A DNA stretch of 64,000 bases from Carboxylicivirga caseinilyticus. GTDB lineage: Bacteria; Bacteroidota; Bacteroidia; Bacteroidales; Marinilabiliaceae. A program made the translations under genes and the position numbers. Below are positions 18,715-26,805 of this stretch, piece after piece (the first letter of the stretch is position 1; each line of letters starts with the position of its first letter). The stretch spans positions 44,100 to 108,099 of the forward strand of contig JAFMVE010000015.1 of NCBI GenBank assembly GCA_025499705.1, given 5' to 3'. The notes beneath the pieces were generated by a model, which worked only from the letters and a program-made list of their open reading frames with translations, did not search any database and was not told the origin of the DNA.

Positions 18715-20146
18715 TATTTTGGTTATTTCTTACCCAGATATTTTGTCTGATCCTGCTGGGTATAAAAGTTAATAATTTTGATTTGGTTTCGATAGAATCA
18801 GGTTTGTCATGTTTTCGGATAGTGAAAATATACCAAATTGATAAGATGGTGCCTTTAACCACACTTGAAAGGCTGATAGCCCACCATATACCAAACATTC
18901 CGAGTACACTCTCAGCAGATAAGATCATAGCAGCCGGAACACGGGCTCCGGTAAATATTATGCCTGTCACGGATGGAGGAATAGTCCGCCCAATACCATT
19001 AAAGGCTCCCCGGGTGACAATTTCAATTATCATAAAAATCTGCGATACGGCAAGTATTTTCAAATAGATGATTCCCATTCCAAGGGCTTCGGGTTCATTT
19101 AAAAATACCGAGAATATCGCTTCTCCAAAAACAATAAAACAAACAGTCACAATGCTTCCTAAAAATATGCCTATACCCAGGGTGGTAAAATAACCCTGGC
19201 GAATGCGCGACCAGTTTTTTGCACCATAGTTTTGGCCTGTAAAACTTCCTAAAGCAGTTGCAAATCCCGATGAGGTCATCCATGATATTGCTTCAATCTG
19301 TGCACCCACACTTTGCACGGCAATCGGAATATCACCCCATTTGGTAATCATTCGCGCCAATATAAGGGCAAAAACTGCAAATAAACCACTCTCAGTTGCT
19401 ACCGGGGTACCCAATTTAAAAATCTTGATTGAGATTTCTTTACTTAAGCGAAATCTCTTAAAATCGGGATCCATTATTTCTTTCATCCATACAAAGCGGA
19501 TAATGAAAATCAGGAATACGACCAGCTGTGAAGTAAAGGTCGCCCATGCTGCGCCGTTTACTCCCAATGCAGGGATAAAGCCTACCCCGAAGATCAATAT
19601 CGGATCGAGAAGCATATTTAATCCTAAGCCAACCAGTAAGTAATAGAACGGAAGTTTGCTATTTCCCATACCATTATAAATACCCTGAAAGGTTGGATTG
19701 GTAAAACTGAAGATGAATCCCAATGATACGATTCTTAGGTATGAGATAGCTCCGGATTCAACTATATCTTTTGATAATCGAAAAGTACCAATTAATTGAG
19801 GCGTTAAAAGCAGAACAATGGTTGCAATGATAACAGATAAAACGATGGCCCAGAACAAAGAATGACGGGCAAATCGTGCAGCGGTTTCATTTTCTTTACG
19901 TCCCAAAGCTTGCGACACACCAACTTCGGCACCAACCCGTGTAACCAGTAATAACGACATGCCCAGCCACACATAAAATCCTGCAGCACCCACTGATGCT
20001 ACAGCATCGCTACCCACCTGGCCTAACCATATCATGTCAGTCAGGTTGTAGGCCATCTGCATTAGGGAAGTGCCTATTATGGGTAATGCCAGCTTAACCA
20101 ACTGACCGAGTATGGGTCCTTGTGTTAAATCTACAGATCTCTTCAT
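18701..20146 (-). CDS. MATE family multidrug efflux transporter
   Basis: A 481-residue membrane protein with about twelve predicted helices in two homologous halves, typical of MATE exporters driven by Na+ or H+ gradients. It opens with the family-like GPILGQLVKLALPIIG and contains the repeated PTFQG/GAFNGIG-type turns. Substrates cannot be told from sequence. TATCTTCG at 20199-20206 (minus strand) is a probable -7 element. The gene overlaps mnmD by 14 bases, though the two functions have no obvious link. Confidence 0.94.
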   Translation of the reverse strand: MKRSVDLTQGPILGQLVKLALPIIGTSLMQMAYNLTDMIWLGQVGSDAVASVGAAGFYVWLGMSLLLVTRVGAEVGVSQALGRKENETAARFARHSLFWAIVLSVIIATIVLLLTPQLIGTFRLSKDIVESGAISYLRIVSLGFIFSFTNPTFQGIYNGMGNSKLPFYYLLVGLGLNMLLDPILIFGVGFIPALGVNGAAWATFTSQLVVFLIFIIRFVWMKEIMDPDFKRFRLSKEISIKIFKLGTPVATESGLFAVFALILARMITKWGDIPIAVQSVGAQIEAISWMTSSGFATALGSFTGQNYGAKNWSRIRQGYFTTLGIGIFLGSIVTVCFIVFGEAIFSVFLNEPEALGMGIIYLKILAVSQIFMIIEIVTRGAFNGIGRTIPPSVTGIIFTGARVPAAMILSAESVLGMFGIWWAISLSSVVKGTILSIWYIFTIRKHDKPDSIETKSKLLTFIPSRIRQNIWVRNNQNNAKK

Positions 20147-20198
20147 CTGTTTTGTTTCTTTTTGTTGATTGGTATGGAGATAAAAAATCTTGCAGCTG

Positions 20199-20206
20199 CG
20201 AAGATA
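20199..20206 (-). promoter_or_regulatory. -7 element of the MATE/mnmD transcript
   Basis: TATCTTCG on the minus strand, about 55 bases upstream of the MATE start codon. Confidence 0.45.
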
Positions 20207-20249
20207 GGGTAAAATAAGTATTCAGGTATTCTTTTTCTAACTTTACCCG

Positions 20250-21323
20250 GTGGTTCGAAAAATAATACATATTGATATGGATGCCTTTTTTGCATCAATC
20301 GAACAACGCGATTTTCCTGAGTTAAAAGGAAAGCCGATTGTAGTTGGTAGCAGTAGTGACAGAGGCGTTATTGCAGCTGCCAGTTACGAAGCACGTAAAT
20401 TTGGTATTCATTCTGCTATGCCTTCGCGAACAGCTATTAAGCGTTGTCCTGATCTTATTTTTCAACGTCATCGCTTTGATGTGTATAAGGAAGTATCACG
20501 ACAGATTATGAGTGTTTTTCACGAATACACCGATTTGGTTGAACCCTTATCACTGGATGAAGCGTTTCTGGATGTAACTGAAAATAAAAAAGGTATGGCT
20601 TCAGCTACACTCATTGCCAGTGAGATAAAACAAAGAATAAAAGAGGAAACCAACCTAACGGCATCAGCAGGGGTAAGTATTAATAAGTTTCTGGCCAAGA
20701 TCGCAAGCGACCAGCGTAAGCCTGATGGTTTATTTGTGATCAAACCCGATGAGGTGATGGATTTTATTGATCAGTTGCCGATCAAGAAGTTTTTTGGTGT
20801 TGGAAAGAAGACCGCTGAAAAAATGTATGCACTTGATATTCATTGCGGGAAAGATTTGCAGAAATTTGATTTGAACAGACTGGTGCATCATTTTGGCAAG
20901 GCAGGTGTATATTTTTATCATGTTTGCAGGGGAGAGGATGACAGACTTGTTCTTCCACATCGTGAGCGTAAATCGGTAGGTATTGAAAATACTTATGGTT
21001 CAGATTTATATGATCCTCAGCAAATAAAACACGAAATAGAGGTGCTTCAAACCGGATTGCTAAAGCGTTTATCCCGGTCGGGTAAGACCGGTAAAACCAT
21101 TACACTTAAGGTGAAGTTTGATAATTTCGAACAGATGACACGGTCAAAAACAGTTGAATACTTAATCAAAACAGAAAAGCAGTTAAGTGAGTTGGTGCAG
21201 ATGGTTTTAAAAGAAGCACCCATCAACCGTCCTGTTCGTCTGTTAGGGTTGACCGTTTCCAACTTTCCTGAAGACCGACAGGTTGATGCGACCCAGTTAA
21301 AAATTGATTTTAATGAGGTGTAG
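20250..21323 (+). CDS. dinB: DNA polymerase IV (Y-family)
   Basis: A 357-residue translesion polymerase. Catalytic carboxylates are Asp9 in HIDMDAFF and Asp103-Glu104 in SLDEAF; a Phe in the DAFF motif is the likely steric gate. A helix-hairpin-helix thumb region (FFGVGKKTAEKM, about residues 185-196) and the little-finger domain follow. The C-terminal QLKIDF resembles a beta-clamp-binding motif. The start is GTG at 20250, fixed by the conserved HID motif only seven codons in. No LexA-type operator is evident. The 3' end overlaps the convergent FMN-binding gene by 14 bases. Confidence 0.96.
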   Translation: MVRKIIHIDMDAFFASIEQRDFPELKGKPIVVGSSSDRGVIAAASYEARKFGIHSAMPSRTAIKRCPDLIFQRHRFDVYKEVSRQIMSVFHEYTDLVEPLSLDEAFLDVTENKKGMASATLIASEIKQRIKEETNLTASAGVSINKFLAKIASDQRKPDGLFVIKPDEVMDFIDQLPIKKFFGVGKKTAEKMYALDIHCGKDLQKFDLNRLVHHFGKAGVYFYHVCRGEDDRLVLPHRERKSVGIENTYGSDLYDPQQIKHEIEVLQTGLLKRLSRSGKTGKTITLKVKFDNFEQMTRSKTVEYLIKTEKQLSELVQMVLKEAPINRPVRLLGLTVSNFPEDRQVDATQLKIDFNEV

Positions 21324-21882
21324 CATTTTTAATTGCCACCAGTACTTTAGTTTTTTCAGTAATATCTTTTGTTATTCCGTTTACCGAAATAGTTGCTCCT
21401 GAAATAGAATCAACATTTTTGCCGACTTCCAGCCTGTTTCCTGATGAGTACCCTTCAAATTGTTTGAGCCAACCTTTGGCTGTAACCTCATGTCCATGGG
21501 TTGCCTGGTAATTAAATACTTTCACCAAAACAACTACATTGTTTATATCAAAACACACCATGTAATCGAAGTATTCCGATGGCCCGTTCATTTCGGTATT
21601 GGAAATGGAACAGCCACCTGCACGGCAGCTATTCACTCTTCCAATATAAATTGTTTTAATCGTGTTGTCATTGCTATCAACAACTGTAAAAAATTTACCC
21701 TGAAAATTATAACTGTCTTCTATGTTCTTGGGTAATAGTATCTCTTCAAAAGATGGATTGGTCATATTGCCGTTCTTAATCAGAGTCTTCATTACAGTTT
21801 TATGGTTATAATCTATTTCATCTCCAATAAATGAAAATGAACTTAAGCCAACCAGCAATATAGCAATAAACACGTTTTTCAT
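21310..21882 (-). CDS. Exported FMN-binding domain protein
   Basis: A 190-residue protein with a signal peptide (cleavage near residue 20). The C-terminal FMN_bind domain carries the flavinylation motif DSISGATIS; the Thr at about 164 is where ApbE-type transferases attach FMN through a phosphoester in NqrC/RnfG relatives. A CX4C motif (Cys86 and Cys91, CRAGGC) could form a disulfide or bind a cofactor. It probably acts as a periplasmic electron carrier. It lies 17 bases after an outer-membrane porin gene in the same operon. No apbE, nqr or rnf gene is in the window. Confidence 0.82.
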   Translation of the reverse strand: MKNVFIAILLVGLSSFSFIGDEIDYNHKTVMKTLIKNGNMTNPSFEEILLPKNIEDSYNFQGKFFTVVDSNDNTIKTIYIGRVNSCRAGGCSISNTEMNGPSEYFDYMVCFDINNVVVLVKVFNYQATHGHEVTAKGWLKQFEGYSSGNRLEVGKNVDSISGATISVNGITKDITEKTKVLVAIKNATPH

Positions 21883-21899
21883 TTTCTTTGTATATAGTA

Positions 21900-23108
21900 T
21901 TAAAACATTACACCTACACCGGCATTAAATACCTTGCTGAACTCAGAGTCAGCTTTTGATTTGATAAACTGCATATCGGCTTTTACCACAGCTCCCTGAG
22001 TTATGCGCCACGAGAAGCCTGTTGTGATAGCTGTTTTGTTGTAAGCATCGTTTCGTGTTATGCTTTCATGTACTTTACGGTGCGTGTCAAATTGCTCATA
22101 GCGAACAAATGGTATTAGTTGAGAAGAGGTGTTTTCATTGTTTTTCAAAATATTATAACCTGCTTCAACATAATAACCCATCATGGCACTTCCCAAATCG
22201 TTATAATCACTGCTGTTAGTTGAACCAAAAGCGTTGTATTTATCAGTGTTTGAGAGTTCTGAGTAATAATACTGTCCTCTTAATTCTATACCGCCAAGGT
22301 TATAACGGGCATCCAAACCAAGCATGGCCAGACCAATATAGGTTGAGTCAGCAGAAAGACCTGCAGTATTGTCATTTTTATCCAGTCCATCGAAGGCTTT
22401 GCTTTGAGATCTTCCGAAATAACCTGACAAACCGATGTTAAGGCCTCGGGTTCCAAAATATTCAACTTTTGCTGATAGGTTTGGTGAACTGATATATGAT
22501 TCTGCTCCTTTCTGACGTCCTTTACGCAACCCATTGGATCCGTTAAACTTTAGTGAGCCATCGTATCCGTTAAAACCATTTACAATATATGCTTGATAAC
22601 GAACTGAAACAGGTAAGATATTCCCAGTTATTCCAACTCCAACTTCGCGCCAGGTGGTTGGTGCAATATAATTGTCAACTAAAGGGCGTTCAACACCATT
22701 GAAGGTGGTAGGTTCATGGTATTCATTAATAATACCCATCGGTATCAGCATTAATCCTCCACGGAAGTTGATTGAATTATTAAGTTTATATTGTAAAAAT
22801 GCCTGTTCGATATATACTTCACTAACGTGTTCGTATTCAACCTCTGAAACAAATTGAGTACGTTCGTTAAAGTTATAGCCTATTAGAATAACTACCCTGT
22901 GAACATCTAATTTTCCATTATGCTGTACATCGGAACTTATAGGCTGGTTGTAATGTACCTCGCCATATCCTCCTATTGTTAATCCTTTGTTGGAGTCAAG
23001 TAATCTTTGTGCTGAATTCTGATTAAATCCATTGGTGTCTGTAACCTGTTGAGCTTTTGTTTGCCATAAGCCAATAGCAAGCAAACCCACTAATAGGAAT
23101 TTTTTCAT
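21900..23108 (-). CDS. Outer-membrane porin (OprO/OprP-like)
   Basis: A porin of about 402 residues. The start is set at the ATG at 23108, which gives the signal peptide MKKFLLVGLLAIG with cleavage after TKAQ. An upstream in-frame ATG at 23147 lies inside the -7 promoter element and cannot be used. The mature protein begins with the family-like TIGGYGEVHYNQ strand and continues as alternating beta strands to a terminal Phe (GVGVMF), consistent with a 16-18-strand barrel. Substrate is unknown. It is co-transcribed with the FMN-binding protein. Confidence 0.83.
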   Translation of the reverse strand: MKKFLLVGLLAIGLWQTKAQQVTDTNGFNQNSAQRLLDSNKGLTIGGYGEVHYNQPISSDVQHNGKLDVHRVVILIGYNFNERTQFVSEVEYEHVSEVYIEQAFLQYKLNNSINFRGGLMLIPMGIINEYHEPTTFNGVERPLVDNYIAPTTWREVGVGITGNILPVSVRYQAYIVNGFNGYDGSLKFNGSNGLRKGRQKGAESYISSPNLSAKVEYFGTRGLNIGLSGYFGRSQSKAFDGLDKNDNTAGLSADSTYIGLAMLGLDARYNLGGIELRGQYYYSELSNTDKYNAFGSTNSSDYNDLGSAMMGYYVEAGYNILKNNENTSSQLIPFVRYEQFDTHRKVHESITRNDAYNKTAITTGFSWRITQGAVVKADMQFIKSKADSEFSKVFNAGVGVMF

Positions 23109-23144
23109 TGATGTAAATATTAGATCAAAAAAGTGTTTTCGATG

Positions 23145-23152
23145 CAAAAATA
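23145..23152 (-). promoter_or_regulatory. -7 element of the porin/FMN-binding operon
   Basis: TATTTTTG on the minus strand followed by CATCG. Transcription would begin near 23138, which decides the porin start in favour of 23108. Confidence 0.5.
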
Positions 23153-23312
23153 CTTCAATGCCAGGTAGATGGAAATCCCAATAAATGGTTAAAATATTCT
23201 TCTCTGTTATTCGAAAAGTAGATAATTATCGAATGGAATGCTTTTGAATGCAGGTAGTAATGGGGGAAATAGAAAATCGACTTTGTCGGGTACCCCTATA
23301 AATGGGGATAAA

Positions 23313-23338
23313 AAGCTTCCGCCTGATAACGGAAGCTT
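23313..23338 (-). terminator. Rho-independent terminator
   Basis: AAGCTTCCG pairing with CGGAAGCTT, followed on the minus strand by TTTTTA. It begins just past the stop of the 92-residue protein gene. Confidence 0.8.
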
Positions 23339-23344
23339 ATATGT

Positions 23345-23623
23345 TTAGATTTCGTTGATGCTTTCTGAAATAGCAACAAACTGTTCCATCATATCTTTTC
23401 TTAGTTTCTGATAATAGGTCTTAACCATTTTTGGGTTGTCTTTACCATCAGGATGATTGGTGCGAGCAATCAAATCATTTCTGTAAGTCATAGCATCAAC
23501 CATAACCTGGGCAATCTTATTCTGATCAACATCCTCTATAAGTAGTTGTTTCACATATGCTTCAGTAAGTAATTCTGAGGCTAAGAAGTTAATGTCCTTC
23601 TTTAATTCTTTAACGCTTGCCAT
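23345..23623 (-). CDS. Conserved helical protein of unknown function
   Basis: A 92-residue, largely helical, charged cytoplasmic protein without signal peptide or recognised domain. It has its own promoter (TACCTTTG at 23654-23661 on the minus strand) and a strong terminator, so it is a genuine monocistronic gene. The pattern VKELKKDINFLASELLTE at the start and the regular heptad-like spacing suggest a small helical bundle. No function can be assigned; codon use resembles the neighbours. Confidence 0.7.
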   Translation of the reverse strand: MASVKELKKDINFLASELLTEAYVKQLLIEDVDQNKIAQVMVDAMTYRNDLIARTNHPDGKDNPKMVKTYYQKLRKDMMEQFVAISESINEI

Positions 23624-23653
23624 ATTAATTGTTTTACGTATTTAATTACGTTC

Positions 23654-23661
23654 CAAAGGTA
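23654..23661 (-). promoter_or_regulatory. -7 element of the 92-residue protein gene
   Basis: TACCTTTG on the minus strand, about 30 bases upstream of the ATG at 23623. Confidence 0.45.
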
Positions 23662-23882
23662 AACATTTATAATGAAAGAAGATATGAATACATTGTACTG
23701 AATAAGTTATTAATTTTTAAAGTCTGCATAGGCAAGATGATTTGCCTCAATAATAAGGGCAGAAGGGGTATCAGAAAAACAGTTAACGGTTTTTTTTCTG
23801 CGTTTATCTATGAAATCTCACAGTTGATAAAAAGTACAAAACATTATCACTTTTTGTCTTTAATTGCTCCATCGCCTTTTTA

Positions 23883-23890
23883 TATCTTTG
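23883..23890 (+). promoter_or_regulatory. -7 element of the ArsC-like gene
   Basis: TATCTTTG, with predicted transcription start near 23897 and the TTG start codon at 23919. Confidence 0.5.
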
Positions 23891-23918
23891 GGTACCATTA
23901 ACCAATAAACTTAACCAC

Positions 23919-24290
23919 TTGATAGGTAAAGCCTATATACTAAAATCATGTAGTACTTGTAAACGGATACTTAAAGGAGCTAAAGAATTTGGCCGATTAG
24001 AGGTTGTTGATATTAAAGAGAAGCCCTTAAGTATAGAAGTTATTGATTGCTTAGCAAAGAAAGCCGGAAGTTATGAGGCGATATTTAACAAGCAGTCGAA
24101 AAAATACAGGGAAAAAGGTTTGGCACACAAAGAGTTGTCAGAAGAAGACATCAGAACTCATATTATCGGAGAATATACTTTTTTAAAGAGACCTATTTTT
24201 CTAATAGATGATATGATATTTATAGGGAATAGCAATAAAAGTGTTACCAGTCTGATGAACTATTTAAACATGAAATACCGTCAACAATAA
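23919..24290 (+). CDS. ArsC/Spx-type thioredoxin-fold protein
   Basis: A 123-residue protein of the ArsC/Spx/YffB family. It has a thioredoxin-like start KAYILKSCSTCKRIL with a CX2C motif (SCSTCKR), the FNKQSKKYR segment, and the family's C-terminal KRPIFLIDD turn. Members are arsenate reductases, regulators such as Spx, or uncharacterised reductases; the sequence does not separate these, and no arsenic genes are nearby. The start is TTG at 23919, supported by the promoter 30 bases upstream and by the conserved strand starting directly after it. Confidence 0.85.
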   Translation: MIGKAYILKSCSTCKRILKGAKEFGRLEVVDIKEKPLSIEVIDCLAKKAGSYEAIFNKQSKKYREKGLAHKELSEEDIRTHIIGEYTFLKRPIFLIDDMIFIGNSNKSVTSLMNYLNMKYRQQ

Positions 24291-24339
24291 AATATCCATT
24301 ACTACCTAACCCAAACACTTTCTGTGTAGTAATTGTAAA

Positions 24340-24365
24340 AAAGAGGCTTCATTTGAAGCCTCTTT
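24340..24365. terminator. Bidirectional terminator
   Basis: A perfect 11-bp stem AAAGAGGCTTC/GAAGCCTCTTT with an ATTT loop, flanked by A on the left and T on the right. It lies between the convergent ArsC-like and peptidase genes and serves both. Confidence 0.88.
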
Positions 24366-24371
24366 CTGTTT

Positions 24372-25652
24372 CTATTTATTTTGTAGCCATTGTTTCAATT
24401 GATTTATGGCTTGGCTTTTTTGTTCTTCGTTTAAATTATTGATTCTGGTTCTGTGGTTTCCACTGGCATTAACTATCTTAACCGTGTTTGACAGACTGTC
24501 GGTAATGATACTTGTGGCACCCCATGGATCAGTACCTCCAACGATGGCAAGTATTTCAGGGTTCGATCTCTTTAATCGCTCCATTACTTCAGGCATTGCG
24601 TCACTGTCAAATTCTAAATTCTCGCCATCAGGAGCAAATAAGCAACTGCTAATAGTGTCCTGATCAAATCCTTTTAAAAGGGGCTTTAAGTCACCTGTTA
24701 TGTATCCATAATAGCCCAGCTCAGTATATGCCTGATAGAAAAATGGTTTAATGCCTTCCCATATCTGATCGGCCGGATAAGAAAAATCGCTGTATTGTGC
24801 CAAGTGCTTAAAAAGGACATCAACATCGTTCAATTCTACAGGTATCTCATTGGTATTGCCATGCCATTGCCAGAATGAGAAAGGATATTCCAAAACAACC
24901 AAATCAAAAGCTTTTTCCATTCCCATACGATAGGTAAAGCCTCTATCCGTTGCAAAATTCTTGAACTTTGCCATCATTTCATCACGATGATTTAATACCG
25001 CTAACTGAAAATCTTTAATTTTTTGTCGGTCTTCATCAGTGCCAACCTTATCGAAGAATTTAAACAAACGATCTTCTTCCCGTCCAAGATTGATGGGAGC
25101 TACATAAGGAACGCTGATGTCAACATCTTCAGGAAAGTAGGAGCGATGATAAATAGAAGTCTGGCCACCTTTACTAATTCCTGTGCTAATCCATTTGCCC
25201 GTATAAAACTCCTTAAAAAACTCAATAATCCTGTGATGATCCTTTGCGGCTTGTTCTATGTTGAGGTATTGCCAATCTGTGGTTTCAGGTTTCGATTGGT
25301 CGAAATAACGATGTTCAACAATGATCTGGTTTGTTTTTAGCATTTTGGCCAGTTCAGTAGTGTAATTTCTGGAAGCTGAATATCCTTCTGTAACAATTAC
25401 TGTTGGTGCATCAGCATTATAGTGTGATAGCCAGACTCTTTGGGTGAAAGTTCCCTGACCAGGATCGTTATGATCGACAGGTTGTTTAAATTTTATTAAA
25501 TAAGCTTCGTTAAAAGCACTTGTATCAGCTGAAATAGAATCGCAGCTTACGATGTAGTCTGAACTCAGAAGTTCGTTTAATGAACGAGGTTTTGTAATGC
25601 AACTGCTTACAAAAACAGTTGAAAGAATAATTGCAATTAATATTTTGTGCAT
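24372..25652 (-). CDS. S37 (PS-10)-like secreted aminopeptidase lipoprotein
   Basis: A serine peptidase of about 426 residues. The start is placed at the ATG at 25652, which gives a textbook lipoprotein signal (MHKILIAIILSTVFVSSC); the 30 codons upstream are poor signal sequence. The alpha/beta-hydrolase core shows VIVTEGYSA, the nucleophile elbow GISKGG (Ser near residue 162), GGTDPWG for the Asp and GNHRTR for the His. This is the pattern of the S37/PS-10 tripeptidyl aminopeptidase family, close to S28. It probably trims peptides at the cell surface. Confidence 0.85.
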   Translation of the reverse strand: MHKILIAIILSTVFVSSCITKPRSLNELLSSDYIVSCDSISADTSAFNEAYLIKFKQPVDHNDPGQGTFTQRVWLSHYNADAPTVIVTEGYSASRNYTTELAKMLKTNQIIVEHRYFDQSKPETTDWQYLNIEQAAKDHHRIIEFFKEFYTGKWISTGISKGGQTSIYHRSYFPEDVDISVPYVAPINLGREEDRLFKFFDKVGTDEDRQKIKDFQLAVLNHRDEMMAKFKNFATDRGFTYRMGMEKAFDLVVLEYPFSFWQWHGNTNEIPVELNDVDVLFKHLAQYSDFSYPADQIWEGIKPFFYQAYTELGYYGYITGDLKPLLKGFDQDTISSCLFAPDGENLEFDSDAMPEVMERLKRSNPEILAIVGGTDPWGATSIITDSLSNTVKIVNASGNHRTRINNLNEEQKSQAINQLKQWLQNK

Positions 25653-25854
25653 ATTGAGGTAAATTAATTTGTTTCGAAATGAAGGGCTTTTCAATAATAT
25701 CATCAAAGTTTTGACTGTTGTTGGAGTTAATAAATCCAACATTCATACAAGCCTTTGTCCGGCTTATCAGGTGAATGGTATGATGGTAGAATATTCATGA
25801 TGATTTCTTTATCACGAAGTAATAAATTTTAATTCAGTCAGCAATAAAAAGCAT

Positions 25855-25883
25855 CAAAAAAGGCTGACTCAATGAGCCAGCCT
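25855..25883 (-). terminator. Rho-independent terminator after the WM-repeat gene
   Basis: On the minus strand AGGCTGGCTCA pairs with TGAGTCAGCCT through one G-T wobble, followed by six T. Confidence 0.82.
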
Positions 25884-25923
25884 CCGGGGAAATATATTTG
25901 TTGTCAGAAACCTTATGTCATGA

Positions 25924-26490
25924 TTAGTTAATATCATGAAGAGCCATTAATAAAGGTTCTGTTTCAAAGTTGATTGTTTCGATTGAAGGAATAAAATTCG
26001 AACTTTTTTCATTAAAAGCTTCCAGATTTGTCATCCAAGCCTCAATATCAATAAGTTCTTCTGTTTGTTCAGCTACTAGCTGTTCAATATTGAAACTTTT
26101 TTCATTGAATACATTGTAATCAATCATCCAATCTTCAACTGCTATCATGGGTTCTTCAACCTGACCTGTAAATTTGTTATAATTTACCATCCATTCTTCA
26201 ATTGGCATTGGACTTTCGCTGAAGCTGTCATCCAATACAGTAATCATTTCGTCAGCATTCAACATCCAAGATTGAATTGGTAAAGGTTCTTCGGTAAACA
26301 TTTCATCGTTAAATGTAGGGTTGAATGTTTCATAATTTGTCATCCATTCTTCTACCTGAATTTCATTTTCTGTATAATCCTCATTCGACATGAATGTAGG
26401 TTGAGCTATAAGTGAAGTACCGAATACGATTAAAGAAAGAGTGATAACGCTAACTAATTTTACTGTTTGTTTTGTTCTTAAGGTTTTCAT
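25924..26490 (-). CDS. Exported protein with five WM repeats, unknown function
   Basis: A 188-residue protein with a clear signal peptide (cleavage after SLIAQ, residue 30). The mature part is very acidic and consists of five degenerate repeats built on a (I/V)x(E/D/S)WM core, with WM at residues 49-50, 75-76, 100-101, 121-122 and 152-153, each followed in most copies by an N-x-x-x-F type turn. There are no cysteines and no known domain. It stands alone between its own terminator and a strong sigma-54-like promoter with an upstream palindrome, so expression is probably conditional. Function is unknown; the acidic Trp/Met repeats might bind a partner or metal. Confidence 0.8.
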   Translation of the reverse strand: MKTLRTKQTVKLVSVITLSLIVFGTSLIAQPTFMSNEDYTENEIQVEEWMTNYETFNPTFNDEMFTEEPLPIQSWMLNADEMITVLDDSFSESPMPIEEWMVNYNKFTGQVEEPMIAVEDWMIDYNVFNEKSFNIEQLVAEQTEELIDIEAWMTNLEAFNEKSSNFIPSIETINFETEPLLMALHDIN

Positions 26491-26527
26491 GACTTTATTT
26501 TTTATTGTTTGTAACTGATCAGTTTAA

Positions 26528-26543
26528 ATCAATCGATGTGCCA
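26528..26543 (-). promoter_or_regulatory. Sigma-54 promoter of the WM-repeat gene
   Basis: On the minus strand TGGCACATCGATTGAT matches TGGCACG-N4-TTGCW in all fixed positions except G7 and C15, with exact -24/-12 spacing. It predicts a start near 26517 and a leader of about 27 bases before the ATG at 26490. Confidence 0.65.
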
Positions 26544-26631
26544 AAAGTTTTAACAAACAATAAATGAGGACTATATAAAAAATAAAAGACATTTACATCT
26601 TTAAATATCGTGCGAATTTGAAACAAATCGG

Positions 26632-26647
26632 TGTGCGAAAGCGAACA
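26632..26647. promoter_or_regulatory. Palindromic candidate enhancer site
   Basis: TGTGCG-AAAG-CGAACA, one mismatch from the perfect palindrome at 4964-4979. It lies about 90 bp upstream of the sigma-54-like promoter, the usual place for an enhancer-binding protein. A weaker half site (TGCGAATTTGAAACA) lies just beside it. Confidence 0.55.
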
Positions 26648-26759
26648 GGTGTATCGAAAAAGAATTTTTATTAATTCTAAGTCTTCTTAAAGCAAATTCT
26701 TAATAAGTTATTAAGAGAAAAGAATGAGTTTTTATCTATATGGTTTGATGAGTAATTAA

Positions 26760-26791
26760 TTGTGAACCTTCAACTATTTATCGTATTTTTG
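26760..26791 (+). promoter_or_regulatory. Housekeeping promoter of the cyclophilin gene
   Basis: TTG (26760-26762), a 21-base spacer and TATTTTTG (26784-26791), with the start codon about 15 bases further on. Confidence 0.55.
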
Positions 26792-26805
26792 TTTCAAATA
26801 TTTAT

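Noticed and set aside
20250..21323. SOS control of dinB
   Set aside because: No LexA-like palindrome could be seen in the short upstream region.
23108..23147. Longer N-terminus for the OprP-like porin
   Set aside because: The upstream ATG lies within the -7 element; the internal ATG gives a proper signal peptide.
23629..23901. 90-codon plus-strand frame between the 92-residue protein and the ArsC-like gene
   Set aside because: It spans the promoters of both flanking genes and has no domain or promoter of its own.
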